Assembly (NCBI RefSeq): GCF_050433395.1
Contig: NZ_JBNPXH010000006.1
Coordinates: 1 to 64,000 of the forward strand
Length of the DNA stretch: 64,000 nt
Source of the DNA: Mobilitalea torta
Lineage (GTDB): Bacteria > Bacillota > Clostridia > Lachnospirales > Lachnospiraceae
Direction of reading: 5' to 3'
Shown: positions 54,672 to 63,806 of the stretch, one piece after another
How the letters are laid out: the number at the start of each line of letters is the position of its first letter
How positions within the stretch are numbered: position 1 is the stretch's first letter
Position numbers and translations under genes: made by a program
Notes under the pieces: model-generated
What the model was told of the DNA's origin: nothing
Database searches by the model: none
Seen by the model: only the letters and a program-made list of their open reading frames with translations

Positions 54672-56471
54672 ATGAAGCATGCAGCAAAAAAGATACTATG
54701 CCTGTTACTGGTGGGAGCTTTTGTGGTTTCCATGGTAAGCGGATGCGGCAAGAAGGGCAGTGACACGAAGGACAGTGATACGAGCCAACCGGTGGTTACC
54801 AAGACACCGGATGCCACAGGCGATGCCGATGGGGCTGCCCCGGATACCGCAGACACCCCGGAGCCGATTGACACCTCGAAGGTGGATACGATTACGGTAT
54901 TTGTGAACACTGCCGAATATAACTGGGATAATCCCGTGGCCGAGGAGATTACCAGGAAGACCGGTATTAAGCTCCAGTTCGACGTAGCCATAGATGATCC
55001 CGGCAAGAAGCTGGCATTGATGCAGGCCAGCGGCCAGTATGCCGATATGATCCTTAAGGTTGACGATGCCTCTTTTACCTCTTTATATGAAGGGGGAGCG
55101 TTGCTGAGGCTGGATGATTTGATCGATCAATACGGGCCGGATATTAAGAAGCATTTTGGGGATCAGTATGACCGAATCCGCATGGATAATGAAGAAAGAG
55201 GAATCTATTCCTTCGGCGTGGGATCCAGCAGCCCTGCTGCCATTGCTCCCGGACAGTACTGGGATGATGCTTTCTGGGCACAGATACAGGGTGTAAAGGA
55301 TCAGGGATATCCCCAAATTAAGACCTTGGATGACTATGGGAATTTTCTTAAGACCGAGCTTGCCAAGAATCCTGTTACGGCCGACGGACAGAAGAGGTAC
55401 GGCTTAAGCTTGCTTACCTCCGATGGCTGGCGTTACCAGTTCTCCCTGCTTCGGCCTGCCAATTTCATTAACGGCTATCCCTGGGATGGAGATTATATCC
55501 TGAATAAGGATACCAAACAGATTGAGCTTGCAATGCAGCAAAATTATGTGAAAGAATTCATGAGGTGGTACAACAAGCTCTATAACGAAGGATTGATTGA
55601 TCCTGAGAGCTTTACCCAAAACTATGATACCTACCTGTCCAAGATTGCCAACGGCCGTGTCGTGGGTGTGATTGACGGTTTCTGGCAGTTCAGCACGGCT
55701 GTTACACAGCTTCGCAGCGAAAATAAGGGAGACCTTACCTATATGCCCTTTACACCCTTTGCAGAACCCGGCGTTACCGACTGGAATGTATACCAGTCCG
55801 GCGGTCCCGCCAGTACGGGCGGCTTCTCCTTGACCACCTCCTGCAAGGTTCCCGAGAAGGTCGTGAATTTCTTTAACTACTTATGCACAGAGGAAGGACA
55901 GATATTGTTAGAATGGGGTATTGAAGGGGTCAACTATACCATTGATGCCGATGGAAACAGGGTAAGAAATCCCGAGGATGTGAAGGCGGATGACGCGGAT
56001 CCCCAAGGTTTTGTGAAGAAGACCGGCGTAAAGCAATATAACCATGGCTACGGTCAGTGGCTCAATGAGCCTTATGGCTATAAGACCTCCAACGGACAGC
56101 TCCTTAACAGTGCGGATGAGAGTGCCTTAGATGCTTCCTTTAGCCCAGTGGAGAAGGATGTCCTGGCAGAATACAATATGAAGTATTTTTCCGATGTTGC
56201 TCCGGGTGCTGCCGACCTGCCCCTAAAACCCTACGGTGGCCTTAGCAATCTGAAAACCGGTGAGAATACGGAGGAGCTATCCGTTATTCAGAAGATCTTC
56301 GATGATTCCAAGCTCGCTAATTTGGCCAATGCGATTATGTGTAAGCCCGATGAATTTGATGGAGTATGGGAGAAATACATGGGCGATTTAAAGGATATGG
56401 GAGTTGATAAGCTGGTAGCTGATAAGAATAAGGCTCTGGAAATTCGTAAGAAGCTATGGGGCCGTGAGTAA
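54672..56471 (+). CDS. extracellular sugar-binding lipoprotein (LplA/YtcQ-like)
   Basis: The 599-residue protein has a lipoprotein signal with lipobox MVSGC (residues 20-25), then a Thr/Asp/Pro-rich linker (residues 28-70) and a large solute-binding domain typical of the CUT1 complex-sugar group. No catalytic residues. TATCAGGAGGAG precedes the ATG at about 10 bases. It is the last gene of the importer, whose likely cargo is an oligosaccharide, possibly the unsaturated product that the GH88/105 enzyme cleaves (inference). Confidence 0.92.
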   Translation: MKHAAKKILCLLLVGAFVVSMVSGCGKKGSDTKDSDTSQPVVTKTPDATGDADGAAPDTADTPEPIDTSKVDTITVFVNTAEYNWDNPVAEEITRKTGIKLQFDVAIDDPGKKLALMQASGQYADMILKVDDASFTSLYEGGALLRLDDLIDQYGPDIKKHFGDQYDRIRMDNEERGIYSFGVGSSSPAAIAPGQYWDDAFWAQIQGVKDQGYPQIKTLDDYGNFLKTELAKNPVTADGQKRYGLSLLTSDGWRYQFSLLRPANFINGYPWDGDYILNKDTKQIELAMQQNYVKEFMRWYNKLYNEGLIDPESFTQNYDTYLSKIANGRVVGVIDGFWQFSTAVTQLRSENKGDLTYMPFTPFAEPGVTDWNVYQSGGPASTGGFSLTTSCKVPEKVVNFFNYLCTEEGQILLEWGIEGVNYTIDADGNRVRNPEDVKADDADPQGFVKKTGVKQYNHGYGQWLNEPYGYKTSNGQLLNSADESALDASFSPVEKDVLAEYNMKYFSDVAPGAADLPLKPYGGLSNLKTGENTEELSVIQKIFDDSKLANLANAIMCKPDEFDGVWEKYMGDLKDMGVDKLVADKNKALEIRKKLWGRE

Positions 56472-56549
56472 TAAATAGGAACAGTAAGACAAAGAATAAT
56501 AGGAAACCAGGAAGGGCTGCCGCTTTGGCAGTCCTTCCTGCAAGTGATA

Positions 56550-56755
56550 TAATATGAGGTAATGTCAGTAAGTTAAGCCGGTGGAACTCCAACAAGTCAC
56601 TTTTACTTGCCTTTCCTTCGTGCGTTCAGGACGCTCCGCTTCACAAGATGCACAAATGTTACATTCTGTATTACAGAATGTAACATTAACCGGTCAGCGT
56701 AAAAGTGACTTGTTGGAGTTCCACCGGCTTAACTTACTGACATTGTAATATGAGG
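56550..56755. repeat. long inverted-repeat element with conserved loop (copy B), with flanking direct repeat
   Basis: Arms 56561-56606 and 56699-56744 are 46 bases and perfectly complementary. The 92-base loop begins with 47 bases shared with copy A (about five mismatches), then has a 31-base palindrome absent from A, and ends with a shared CAGC/CTGC before GTAAAA. TAATATGAGG occurs at 56550-56559 and 56746-56755, a 10-base direct repeat on both sides, as expected of a target-site duplication. Removing the element would restore an ordinary spacer with the GAGGAGG ribosome binding site of the next gene. Confidence 0.85.
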
Positions 56756-56763
56756 AGGAACCG

Positions 56764-57231
56764 ATGAAACACATTGCCATCCTATCTGATACCCATGGTC
56801 TGCTGCGAGAGCAGGTCAGGGCTGAACTGGCTGCGGCTGATTGTATCATCCACGCCGGCGATATCAATACCCCATATATTGCCGAGTCCATGCGGCAGGT
56901 CGGTGAGACCTATATGGTGCGCGGCAACAACGACAAGGATTGGGCAGAATATCTGCCTGAAAGCATTGCTGTCACAATAGAAGACGTGCGCTTCTTCCTT
57001 GTTCATAACAAGAAAGATATCCCTAAATATTTGACTAATGTGGATGTGGTAGTCTATGGGCACTCCCACAAATATTGTGCGGAAGTTATGAATGGAGTGC
57101 TGTTTCTCAACCCCGGCAGCTGCGGCCCGCGGCGTTTTGATTTGGAGATCACCATGTGCCGCATGATTGTGGACGCAGGGAACTATCAGTATGAAAAGGT
57201 GATGATTTCCCATGATATCCTCAAAGCATGA
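56764..57231 (+). CDS. YfcE/MJ0936-family metallophosphodiesterase
   Basis: The 155-residue protein has the complete metal-ligand set: SDTHG (residues 9-13), HAGDI, RGNND, VHNKK and GHSHK with the final NPGSC. Small phosphodiesterases of this family act on phosphodiester model substrates; the true substrate is unknown. GAGGAGG precedes the ATG and would be part of the 10-base repeat flanking element B. It is monocistronic. Confidence 0.9.
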   Translation: MKHIAILSDTHGLLREQVRAELAAADCIIHAGDINTPYIAESMRQVGETYMVRGNNDKDWAEYLPESIAVTIEDVRFFLVHNKKDIPKYLTNVDVVVYGHSHKYCAEVMNGVLFLNPGSCGPRRFDLEITMCRMIVDAGNYQYEKVMISHDILKA

Positions 57232-57452
57232 ATGTAAGCTCCATAGGCAACGCCGGGTGTCTGTTATTTTATAATAAGTGGAACTTTCTGTTAAGCTTAA
57301 TGTTATGTTCGATTGTACCTATTGGAACTATGTGGTAAGATAAATTTAGGAGTAATCAAGATAGGGTGTGTTAGCTTACGACTATGGTATAATGAATTCA
57401 AAAAATATCACATCACACAAATACTATGGAGAAATGGGGGCGGGATGAAGCT

Positions 57453-58595
57453 ATGAATCTAAATAAATCGATTGATTTCTTGTTGGATAATGCCGGACCA
57501 GTAATACAATACAGGCTTAGGAAAGAAATTCTTAACAATATCAATAAAGCAGAAGAAGAAGAACTATGGTTGGAAAAAATATATCAATTATCCTATTTTA
57601 AGTTATCGCTGAAATATGGGAAAGAAAATGGCTATATAGGCAGGGGTATGCATAGCTGGGATAACTGGCGAGGTGAAATACTGCATGAAACACCCTTGCA
57701 GGACGGTGAAACGGCAGCACGGTTACTATCATACTATGCGGTTCCGAAAACACATCCGCTTGTTAAGAATTTTGTTGCTGCCATGCGTGATGAGGATATT
57801 CTCCGAGAAGAGTTTTCCTATATTCCTCCGGAAAAAGAGCGTTATGAAAATCGCTTCCGTGGAATTGGCAGTGGTTTTTGCCTTATGCTTTTAATCTATA
57901 CCATGCAGGCAATGCTTGGCTATGGTGATGACGATTATGTAAAGCCCTTTCAAAATGTTGCCTTGGAAGCGTTTAAGAGCATATTGCTGCTTTCATCATT
58001 TAGTGAAATGACGAAGAGGCGTCAGAGCAAGGCAAGATACAATTATCCATATATTGAGGAAAGTGCAAGTTTCCCCTGTCAGTATCATTTAGAGACGCTG
58101 GCTTATACAAATGCATGGCGGACGCCTGAAAATATACGGTTGATGGCGGATGCACTCAATCACTATAATGAGATTCTACAGGGTGCAAATCCCTTTCATG
58201 TCAAGATCGGTACAAAGTATTATGTTCCATTTCCGTTAAATATGCAAAACAGCCCCATCCGGCCATTTCATCCGGATTTGATTGACATCATAACGTACCG
58301 TCGTTTATTGACGGAGATCGCCATGCTTGGTGTGGGTGACAGTGTCCGGGTTATAAAAGAGTCAATGATCAATGTTGAGAACGCCATCGGCAGTGACGGC
58401 ATATTGAAAATACACTTTGATTTGCCGCACAACAAGCGTTATTCGCCAAAGAAGATAGAATACCCTACTGCCTATGTTGATGTGCGGTTAGAATCAGACT
58501 ATAAACGCAAATATGCTCTTGAATGCGATCTGACCTTTTGGGCGGTGCAGTTCTTGCATTTATGTGATGGTGAGAGAGTGCGTATCAAGAATTAG
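57453..58595 (+). CDS. protein of unknown function, helical, prenyltransferase-like
   Basis: I do not recognise a family. The 380-residue protein is largely helical and its repeated amphipathic pattern (MNLNKSIDFLLDNAGPVIQYRLRKEI; DGETAARLLSYY; YPYIEESASFPCQYHLETLAYT) resembles proteins of alpha/alpha-barrel type found in Clostridia. ATG at 57453 is preceded by a G-rich stretch (GGGGGCGGG) but no textbook site. It is monocistronic. The 57232-57452 interval has no gene. Confidence 0.55.
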   Translation: MNLNKSIDFLLDNAGPVIQYRLRKEILNNINKAEEEELWLEKIYQLSYFKLSLKYGKENGYIGRGMHSWDNWRGEILHETPLQDGETAARLLSYYAVPKTHPLVKNFVAAMRDEDILREEFSYIPPEKERYENRFRGIGSGFCLMLLIYTMQAMLGYGDDDYVKPFQNVALEAFKSILLLSSFSEMTKRRQSKARYNYPYIEESASFPCQYHLETLAYTNAWRTPENIRLMADALNHYNEILQGANPFHVKIGTKYYVPFPLNMQNSPIRPFHPDLIDIITYRRLLTEIAMLGVGDSVRVIKESMINVENAIGSDGILKIHFDLPHNKRYSPKKIEYPTAYVDVRLESDYKRKYALECDLTFWAVQFLHLCDGERVRIKN

Positions 58596-58670
58596 AATAC
58601 GGAGTCATAGTTCTTTCTTGAGAAAATGGAAACGAACGGTTATGAATATTTTGGATAGGGGTTGATATTT

Positions 58671-59174
58671 TTGAAAAAACTTATATTTGTTTGTGGAGCA
58701 AGTGGTATCGGTAAATCGACAACATGTGCAGCTTTATATAAACAATTAGACAATTCTGCATTAGTTGACAGTGATTATTGCAGAATGATTCATCCGTTTG
58801 AATTTTCAGATGAACTTAAGGAAGTAGTTACAAACAATATGTTCACCATGTTGCGTAATTATATAAATTGTTCCTCTATCAATAACATAATATTTTTATA
58901 TGGGTTTCATGGACCAAGGAAGCAAATATTTGATAATATTATTGACCAGCTATCTGAAGCAGGCCTAACATATACATTTGTGCCAATAATTTTGGAATGT
59001 GAGCTTGAAGAAAATATTCGCAGGGCAAGAAATGATGGCCGTCATGAACAACGTATACAATATGGAATTGAAGCATCAAGAAACATTTATCATCAATATG
59101 ATTATCCTCGTATTGATATAACACATTTAACTGTGGACGAGGCAGTTAAGAAAATGATAGAACTTATAGGTTGA
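58671..59174 (+). CDS. P-loop nucleotide kinase-like protein
   Basis: The protein of about 167 residues begins KKLIFVCGASGIGKSTTCAAL, a Walker A motif, with an Asp in DSDYC that may take the base role of kinases, and RRARNDGRHEQRI, an LID-like Arg-rich segment. It resembles AAA_18/AAA_33 small-molecule kinases. The start is a TTG (58671) with AGGGG nine bases upstream. A short stretch near 60614-60648 repeats the coding sequence for its C-terminal TVDEAVKKM. The substrate is unknown. Confidence 0.7.
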   Translation: MKKLIFVCGASGIGKSTTCAALYKQLDNSALVDSDYCRMIHPFEFSDELKEVVTNNMFTMLRNYINCSSINNIIFLYGFHGPRKQIFDNIIDQLSEAGLTYTFVPIILECELEENIRRARNDGRHEQRIQYGIEASRNIYHQYDYPRIDITHLTVDEAVKKMIELIG

Positions 59175-59175
59175 A

Positions 59176-59280
59176 CGGTATAATTCCAATGGTGAGATAG
59201 AAAAAGCCTACCGCTATATTTATGATACTTGGCTGCCAAACTCCGAGTATTGTATGCCCGGTATCGTTCATAGTATCCTG
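59176..59280 (+). pseudogene. C-terminal scrap of a GyrI-like effector-binding protein
   Basis: The sequence NSNGEIEKAYRYIYDTWLPNSEY is the usual C-terminal portion of GyrI-like domains of AraC regulators. The remainder is missing or frameshifted. The next intact gene is an AraC regulator with the same kind of domain, suggesting duplication and decay. Confidence 0.45.
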
Positions 59281-59411
59281 CCAGAAAAAAACATCGAACG
59301 GCAGTTTTTGATATCTGCTTCCCCTACTTTGTTTCATGATTTTTTTGTGCATGGATTATCAGGAGTGCAATTGAAAACATTGATATAATTTATCTCGAAA
59401 GGAGGGATAGG

Positions 59412-60287
59412 ATGGATTGGCTTGACAGAATGAACTGTGCAATGAACTATATTGAAGAAAACTTAACAGATAATGTTGACTTTGACAAAGCTGCTAAAGA
59501 AGCCTGCTGCTCGACATATCACTTCCAGCGGATGTTTTCCTTTATCACCAATGTGCCGATTTCAGAATATATCCGGCGCCGCAGGCTGACCCTGGCCGCT
59601 TTTGAACTGCAAAATACCAATACAAGGGTTATTGATTTGGCGTTCAAATACGGATACGAATCGGCAGAAGCATTTTCCAGAGCTTTTACAAAGCTGCACG
59701 GCGTTACACCAATGTCAGCGCGCGACAAAGGGGTTATCCTGAAAGCTTATCCTCGTATGTCCTTTCATATTTCTATTAAAGGAGACAGCGAGATGAATTA
59801 TCGTATTGAAGAAAAGGAAGCGTTTGAAGTATTTGGGCTGGAGCTTCAGACAAATGTAATTAATGGCCAGTGCTATAAGGATATTCCTGCTTTTTGGGAA
59901 GCCTGTGAAAAAGATGGCCGTTGTATCAGGCTTGCGCAGGAAGCGGGTAAAAAGCCCGGAGAACTTTTAGATGCCGGAGTAACCTATGATCATAATCCGG
60001 ACGGAAGTATGAAATATATGATCGCTTGCATTAAGAAACCGGATATGGTTGCCCCGGAATACACCTTACTCAAGATACCAAAACAGACATGGGCGGTTTT
60101 TTCCGTTGCATGGAAAAATGAGCAGGACGATGGTAATCTCCACGATACATGGGGAAGAATTTATTCCGAATGGTTTCCTTCGGCGAGCTTTGAGCATGCT
60201 GATTGTGACTTTGACTTGGAAATCTATTTCGGCAGTCAAGAATCAGAACACGGAGTTGAAATCTGGATTCCGGTTGTGAAAAAATAA
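59412..60287 (+). CDS. AraC-family regulator with GyrI-like effector domain
   Basis: The 291-residue protein has an AraC DNA-binding region at the N-terminus (residues 8-100: NYIEENLTDNVDFDKAAKEACCSTYHFQRMFSFITNVPISEYIRRRRL) and a C-terminal GyrI-like/effector-binding domain (residues 120-290). The order is that of the Rob/SoxS-like multidrug regulators. GAAAGGAGGG precedes the ATG by about 4 bases. The ligand is unknown. It is monocistronic. Confidence 0.85.
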   Translation: MDWLDRMNCAMNYIEENLTDNVDFDKAAKEACCSTYHFQRMFSFITNVPISEYIRRRRLTLAAFELQNTNTRVIDLAFKYGYESAEAFSRAFTKLHGVTPMSARDKGVILKAYPRMSFHISIKGDSEMNYRIEEKEAFEVFGLELQTNVINGQCYKDIPAFWEACEKDGRCIRLAQEAGKKPGELLDAGVTYDHNPDGSMKYMIACIKKPDMVAPEYTLLKIPKQTWAVFSVAWKNEQDDGNLHDTWGRIYSEWFPSASFEHADCDFDLEIYFGSQESEHGVEIWIPVVKK

Positions 60288-60539
60288 GGATTTGTATCAA
60301 ACTTCTTCACATTGTTATTCCCAAAGCATATCTTCCATGAGGGGGAAGATATGCTTTGTCTTATACAATAAAATATATTACGGTAGATATAAATGATCAT
60401 ATCATTCATAGACAAATTTCTACTTGCCTTTTGACAGGCATAGTTGCCGTTCTCGCTGCAGGCCAGGCTTTCCCTGATGTAATAACGAAAGCCTGTTCTT
60501 GTCCTTCAACAAGTTCATTGGTAATATCATTGTACTTCG

Positions 60540-60910
60540 TGGTGAAATTTGGTATAATAAGTCAACGGTGGAGCATCTGTGTCCGCGCAATAGTATTTTG
60601 TGTGACAACATATTTAACGGTGGACGAGGCAGTTCAGAAAATGGTATAATGATCCATAGATTTCATTCCTATTCTTTACATCACAAAATTGCATAAGTCA
60701 TAGTTATTGAAAATAAAGATACACTGCAAAAGCTGGGGAACTGCCGGGATCCGAAGCAGTCGTTTTTACCGGAGACACCTCTTGCCATCGTGGTGTTGGG
60801 CAATACACAGAAAACCGATACCGAGTGTTCGAAGCCTTCCCATTCAAGATATTATTCGTGATACCATTACAGATGGTCCTGTTCCTGAACTGGAAGAACA
60901 GGTTCACCAA
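60540..60910 (+). pseudogene. gene remnants between the AraC regulator and 61000
   Basis: Two scraps: near 60614-60648 LTVDEAVQKMV, repeating the end of the P-loop gene at 58671-59174, and near 60725-60800 GNCRDPKQSFLPETPLAIVVLG, which resembles part of a nitroreductase. Neither forms a full gene. The space 60288-60999 otherwise holds nothing supportable. Confidence 0.4.
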
Positions 60911-60999
60911 CTTCATTGTCGGTATCATACAAAGGGACGCTGAGATTTAAATTGCTTTATCGGAATAAAACAAAATCTATATTTGCAGGTGAGCGTATC

Positions 61000-61662
61000 A
61001 TGATTAATAAATTAAACTTATTGCATTATCTCTCCGAGAAAACTTATAAAAGCATCTGCCGTAATTTGGGATTAGATGAGGGCGACAGCAAAGTGAGAAA
61101 CAATCACCTGTTACTTTCTGATGAACTGGTGTGCCGTATCCATCCGTTTAATATTTTATATAACCAGTTTGGACATGTATGGTTTTTATCAGTGGGAATA
61201 AATTTTCAGAAGTTTCAGCAGGCTTATGAAAATTTTGAAAAAGTGTTATTTGGTGAATATGAAAAACTGTTTGGAAAAGATGCTATGAGTGATTTTCCGG
61301 TGTTTCAGGATATTTATTGTGACTATATTGAATATTCCAATGTTATAAAGATTAACAGTGCTGAAGAAACAATAAGAAGCATGGCAGCATCCGGCTGCTT
61401 GCCGGAGCAGCTTGAAGAGAGCAGATGGGAAGAGTACAAAAAACCACATGGAACCATTGAGTTTTGTGTTTCCAGGGTTGATGATACCCATATGAAAACA
61501 CTGGCCAGATGCCATGGGACCGCTTTGCAAAAACGTATTAAAGATACGTCACTGCATCATATGGGTGCGGGAATAAAAGCTGCAAAAATGGTTAGTGAAG
61601 AAACAGAAAGTGAAATTATGAATTGGTTATATTCAAAACAGAAGATTACCATTATACGATAG
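61000..61662 (+). CDS. protein of unknown function
   Basis: The 220-residue protein is not recognised. It starts MINKLNLLHYLSEKTYKSICRNLG, has an internal HPFNILYNQFGHVWFLSVG stretch and acidic/aromatic C-terminus (EIMNWLYSKQKITIIR). It is soluble, with no signal peptide. AGGTGAG precedes ATG 61000; the frame is open further upstream but lacks a site. It is monocistronic. Confidence 0.55.
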   Translation: MINKLNLLHYLSEKTYKSICRNLGLDEGDSKVRNNHLLLSDELVCRIHPFNILYNQFGHVWFLSVGINFQKFQQAYENFEKVLFGEYEKLFGKDAMSDFPVFQDIYCDYIEYSNVIKINSAEETIRSMAASGCLPEQLEESRWEEYKKPHGTIEFCVSRVDDTHMKTLARCHGTALQKRIKDTSLHHMGAGIKAAKMVSEETESEIMNWLYSKQKITIIR

Positions 61663-61816
61663 TACCGGAGAAAACTTTCGTGTGAAAATCTGATCGATTG
61701 ATTGGAGGATGACGGCTTTATATACGAGCAAGCCGTTGCCGCAGATGAAAACGGACTTCAAGTTGCTGGCAGTTAAATATTGGCTATAGAAAAATTATAC
61801 TTTAGGTGGTTAATGA

Positions 61817-62290
61817 ATGATGAAAATTAAGGAACTTAGCAAGTATGATTATCCGATATTGGAAGAGTTCAGCTATTGGGCTATCTTTACGCCACCCGGC
61901 ATAGAACTGCCGGATAGAAATGTTATCTTTCATCCCGATTTATTTATCTATATTGAGAATTACGGCAATGAGAAGGATTGCGGAATATTCGCAGAAGTTG
62001 ACGGGAAAGCGGTTGGCGCGGCGTGGACAAGGATTGTCCCCGCTTACGGGCATGTTGATGATGATACGCCTGAGCTTGTAATCTCTGTTTTGCCGGAATA
62101 CCGTAATCAAGGGATCGGATCAAAGTTAATGGAAAAATTGTTTGAACTTTTATCCCAGCGTGGATATAAACAAACGTCACTTTCCGTTCAAAAAGAAAAC
62201 ATTGCCGTCAATTTCTACCGTCGCTTGGGATATGAGATAATAAAAGAAAAATCAGAGGAATATATAATGCTGAAAATTTTAGCAGGTTAA
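61817..62290 (+). CDS. GNAT-family N-acetyltransferase
   Basis: The 157-residue protein has the GNAT core: the VSVLPEYRNQGIGSKLMEKLF motif that binds acetyl-CoA (Q/RxxGxG/A) and the later SLSVQKENIAVNFYRRLGYE. The N-terminus (IKELSKYDYPILEEFSYWAIF) is typical of a subgroup with unknown acceptors. Start at 61817 or the next ATG three bases later, after AGGTGG. Followed by a strong terminator. Confidence 0.85.
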   Translation: MMKIKELSKYDYPILEEFSYWAIFTPPGIELPDRNVIFHPDLFIYIENYGNEKDCGIFAEVDGKAVGAAWTRIVPAYGHVDDDTPELVISVLPEYRNQGIGSKLMEKLFELLSQRGYKQTSLSVQKENIAVNFYRRLGYEIIKEKSEEYIMLKILAG

Positions 62291-62362
62291 ACCGGCGTCA
62301 GTCCCATGGACCCATGCTGATTGAAAGGCAATCATCTGTTTCCGCGGTTAATCTAAGCAGTA

Positions 62363-62404
62363 CAAATCCGAACCTATTTATGATGGAAGAAAGGTTCGGA
62401 TTTG
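62363..62404 (+). terminator. terminator after the GNAT gene
   Basis: CAAATCCGAACCT (62363-62375) pairs with AGGTTCGGATTTG (62392-62404) and is followed by TTTCATT. It lies about 70 bases downstream of the stop codon. Confidence 0.8.
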
Positions 62405-62635
62405 TTTCATTATAGGGTTATTATTGAATGGATTTCAACATTAAGGCGAATAAAAATCAAATCGTACGAAATTTTCGGGTACAGAGAAGCTTAGACTTTC
62501 AGACTTTCGCCAAGGGAAAGGTATACCTTTCTTTATGCATAAAAATCTGGTATTATATCGATGGAGATTATTTTTGCAGTGATTGAAAGAATGACATTAA
62601 TTGAACCTGAAAGGAACGATAGGAGGAATACCGTA

Positions 62636-63496
62636 ATGAAGATAGGATTTATCGGAGTAGGCATCATGGGAAAATCCATGGTGAGAAATTTAATGAAGGC
62701 TGGATTTGATGTTTGTATCTATACAAGAACCAAGTCAAAAGTGTTAGATGTTATAGAAGAAGGAGCTGTTTGGACGGATACCATCCGGGAATGTGCTGCT
62801 GATAAGGATGCAGTAATCACTATGATTGGATATCCAAAGGATGTAGAAGAGGTATACTTTGGACAAGATGGAATTATGGAATGTGCAAAGCAAGGGGCGT
62901 ATCTCATCGACATGACGACAAACAGTCCCGAATTAGCGATTCAAATATATGACAGAGCGAAGGAAAATGGCTTCTTTGCCCTTGACGCACCGGTTACCGG
63001 AGGAGATATCGGAGCGAAGGAAGGTACTCTGACTATAATGGTTGGCGGAGAGGAAGGGGCATATCATACATGCAAAAGAATATTTGAGGCAATGGGGGAC
63101 CATATTGTCTATGAGGGTAAGGCTGGCAATGGGCAGCATACTAAGATGGCAAATCAAATTGCAATTGCAGGCACCATTTCTGCCGTATGTGAGGCAATGA
63201 CTTATGCGAAAGCGGCCGGTCTGGACGTTGAGACGATGATCAATACCATAAAAAAAGGTTCTGCGGCAAGCACTCAGCTGAGCAGTGCCGCCCCTAAAAT
63301 ATTAAAAGGAGATTATGCACCTGGGTTTTTTATCAAGCATTTTATAAAGGATATGAGAATTGCCGCTTCCGAGGCAAAGGCAAGAGGCCTGGAGCTTCCT
63401 GTTTTGGAAGAGGTTCTTAAGATGTATGGGAGTCTGGAAGAAAGAGGTGCAGGAGACTTGGGCACACAGGCATTAATCAAATACTATGAAGAATAA
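62636..63496 (+). CDS. NAD(P)-dependent 3-hydroxyisobutyrate dehydrogenase-like oxidoreductase
   Basis: The 286-residue protein is of the beta-hydroxyacid dehydrogenase family: the Rossmann motif GFIGVGIMGKSM, the substrate-binding DAPVTGGDIGAKEGTL, and the catalytic Lys in KMANQIAIAG. It reduces short-chain 3-hydroxy acids or tartronate semialdehyde. ATG 62636 has AGGAGG ten bases upstream; an earlier frame start at 62561 lacks a site. A perfect hairpin follows downstream. Confidence 0.9.
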   Translation: MKIGFIGVGIMGKSMVRNLMKAGFDVCIYTRTKSKVLDVIEEGAVWTDTIRECAADKDAVITMIGYPKDVEEVYFGQDGIMECAKQGAYLIDMTTNSPELAIQIYDRAKENGFFALDAPVTGGDIGAKEGTLTIMVGGEEGAYHTCKRIFEAMGDHIVYEGKAGNGQHTKMANQIAIAGTISAVCEAMTYAKAAGLDVETMINTIKKGSAASTQLSSAAPKILKGDYAPGFFIKHFIKDMRIAASEAKARGLELPVLEEVLKMYGSLEERGAGDLGTQALIKYYEE

Positions 63497-63563
63497 CGCT
63501 GTGGGAGTTGTCAAAACTTATCCGGATTGCAGATAAAAGTAAGTAGGAAGAAATATTTTATCC

Positions 63564-63601
63564 AAGGAGGAAGGCATCGGGAAACCGATGCCTTCCTCCT
63601 T
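63564..63601 (+). terminator. perfect 17-base hairpin after the dehydrogenase
   Basis: AAGGAGGAAGGCATCGG (63564-63580) pairs perfectly with CCGATGCCTTCCTCCTT (63585-63601) around GAAA. No T run follows, so it may be a weak terminator or an RNA-stability element. Confidence 0.6.
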
Positions 63602-63638
63602 GATCAGAAAGTAAGGTATGTCAGCGCCGGAGGTTTCT

Positions 63639-63697
63639 CTGTGGTTGATTTTGTTAATAAAAATCAACCACAGATCCATTGAAGTTGATTTTGTCAA
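63639..63697. promoter_or_regulatory. operator-like repeat cluster before the XRE regulator
   Basis: CTGTGGTTGATTTT (63639-63652) is the perfect inverted copy of AAAATCAACCACAG (63660-63673). A third unit, GTTGATTTTGTCAA (63684-63697), repeats the left arm sequence GTTGATTTTGTTAA (63644-63657) at a 40-base distance. The cluster lies 110 bases before the XRE-type start and could be its operator. Confidence 0.5.
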
Positions 63698-63806
63698 CCT
63701 GTATAATAACAGCAGAGGTGAAAAGTTTGAAAGAAACGGAATATATAGATGAAAGGGGGACCGGGTCCATGCCAGCACTTCCATGGTGATTTGTAAGAGA
63801 CAGGGT

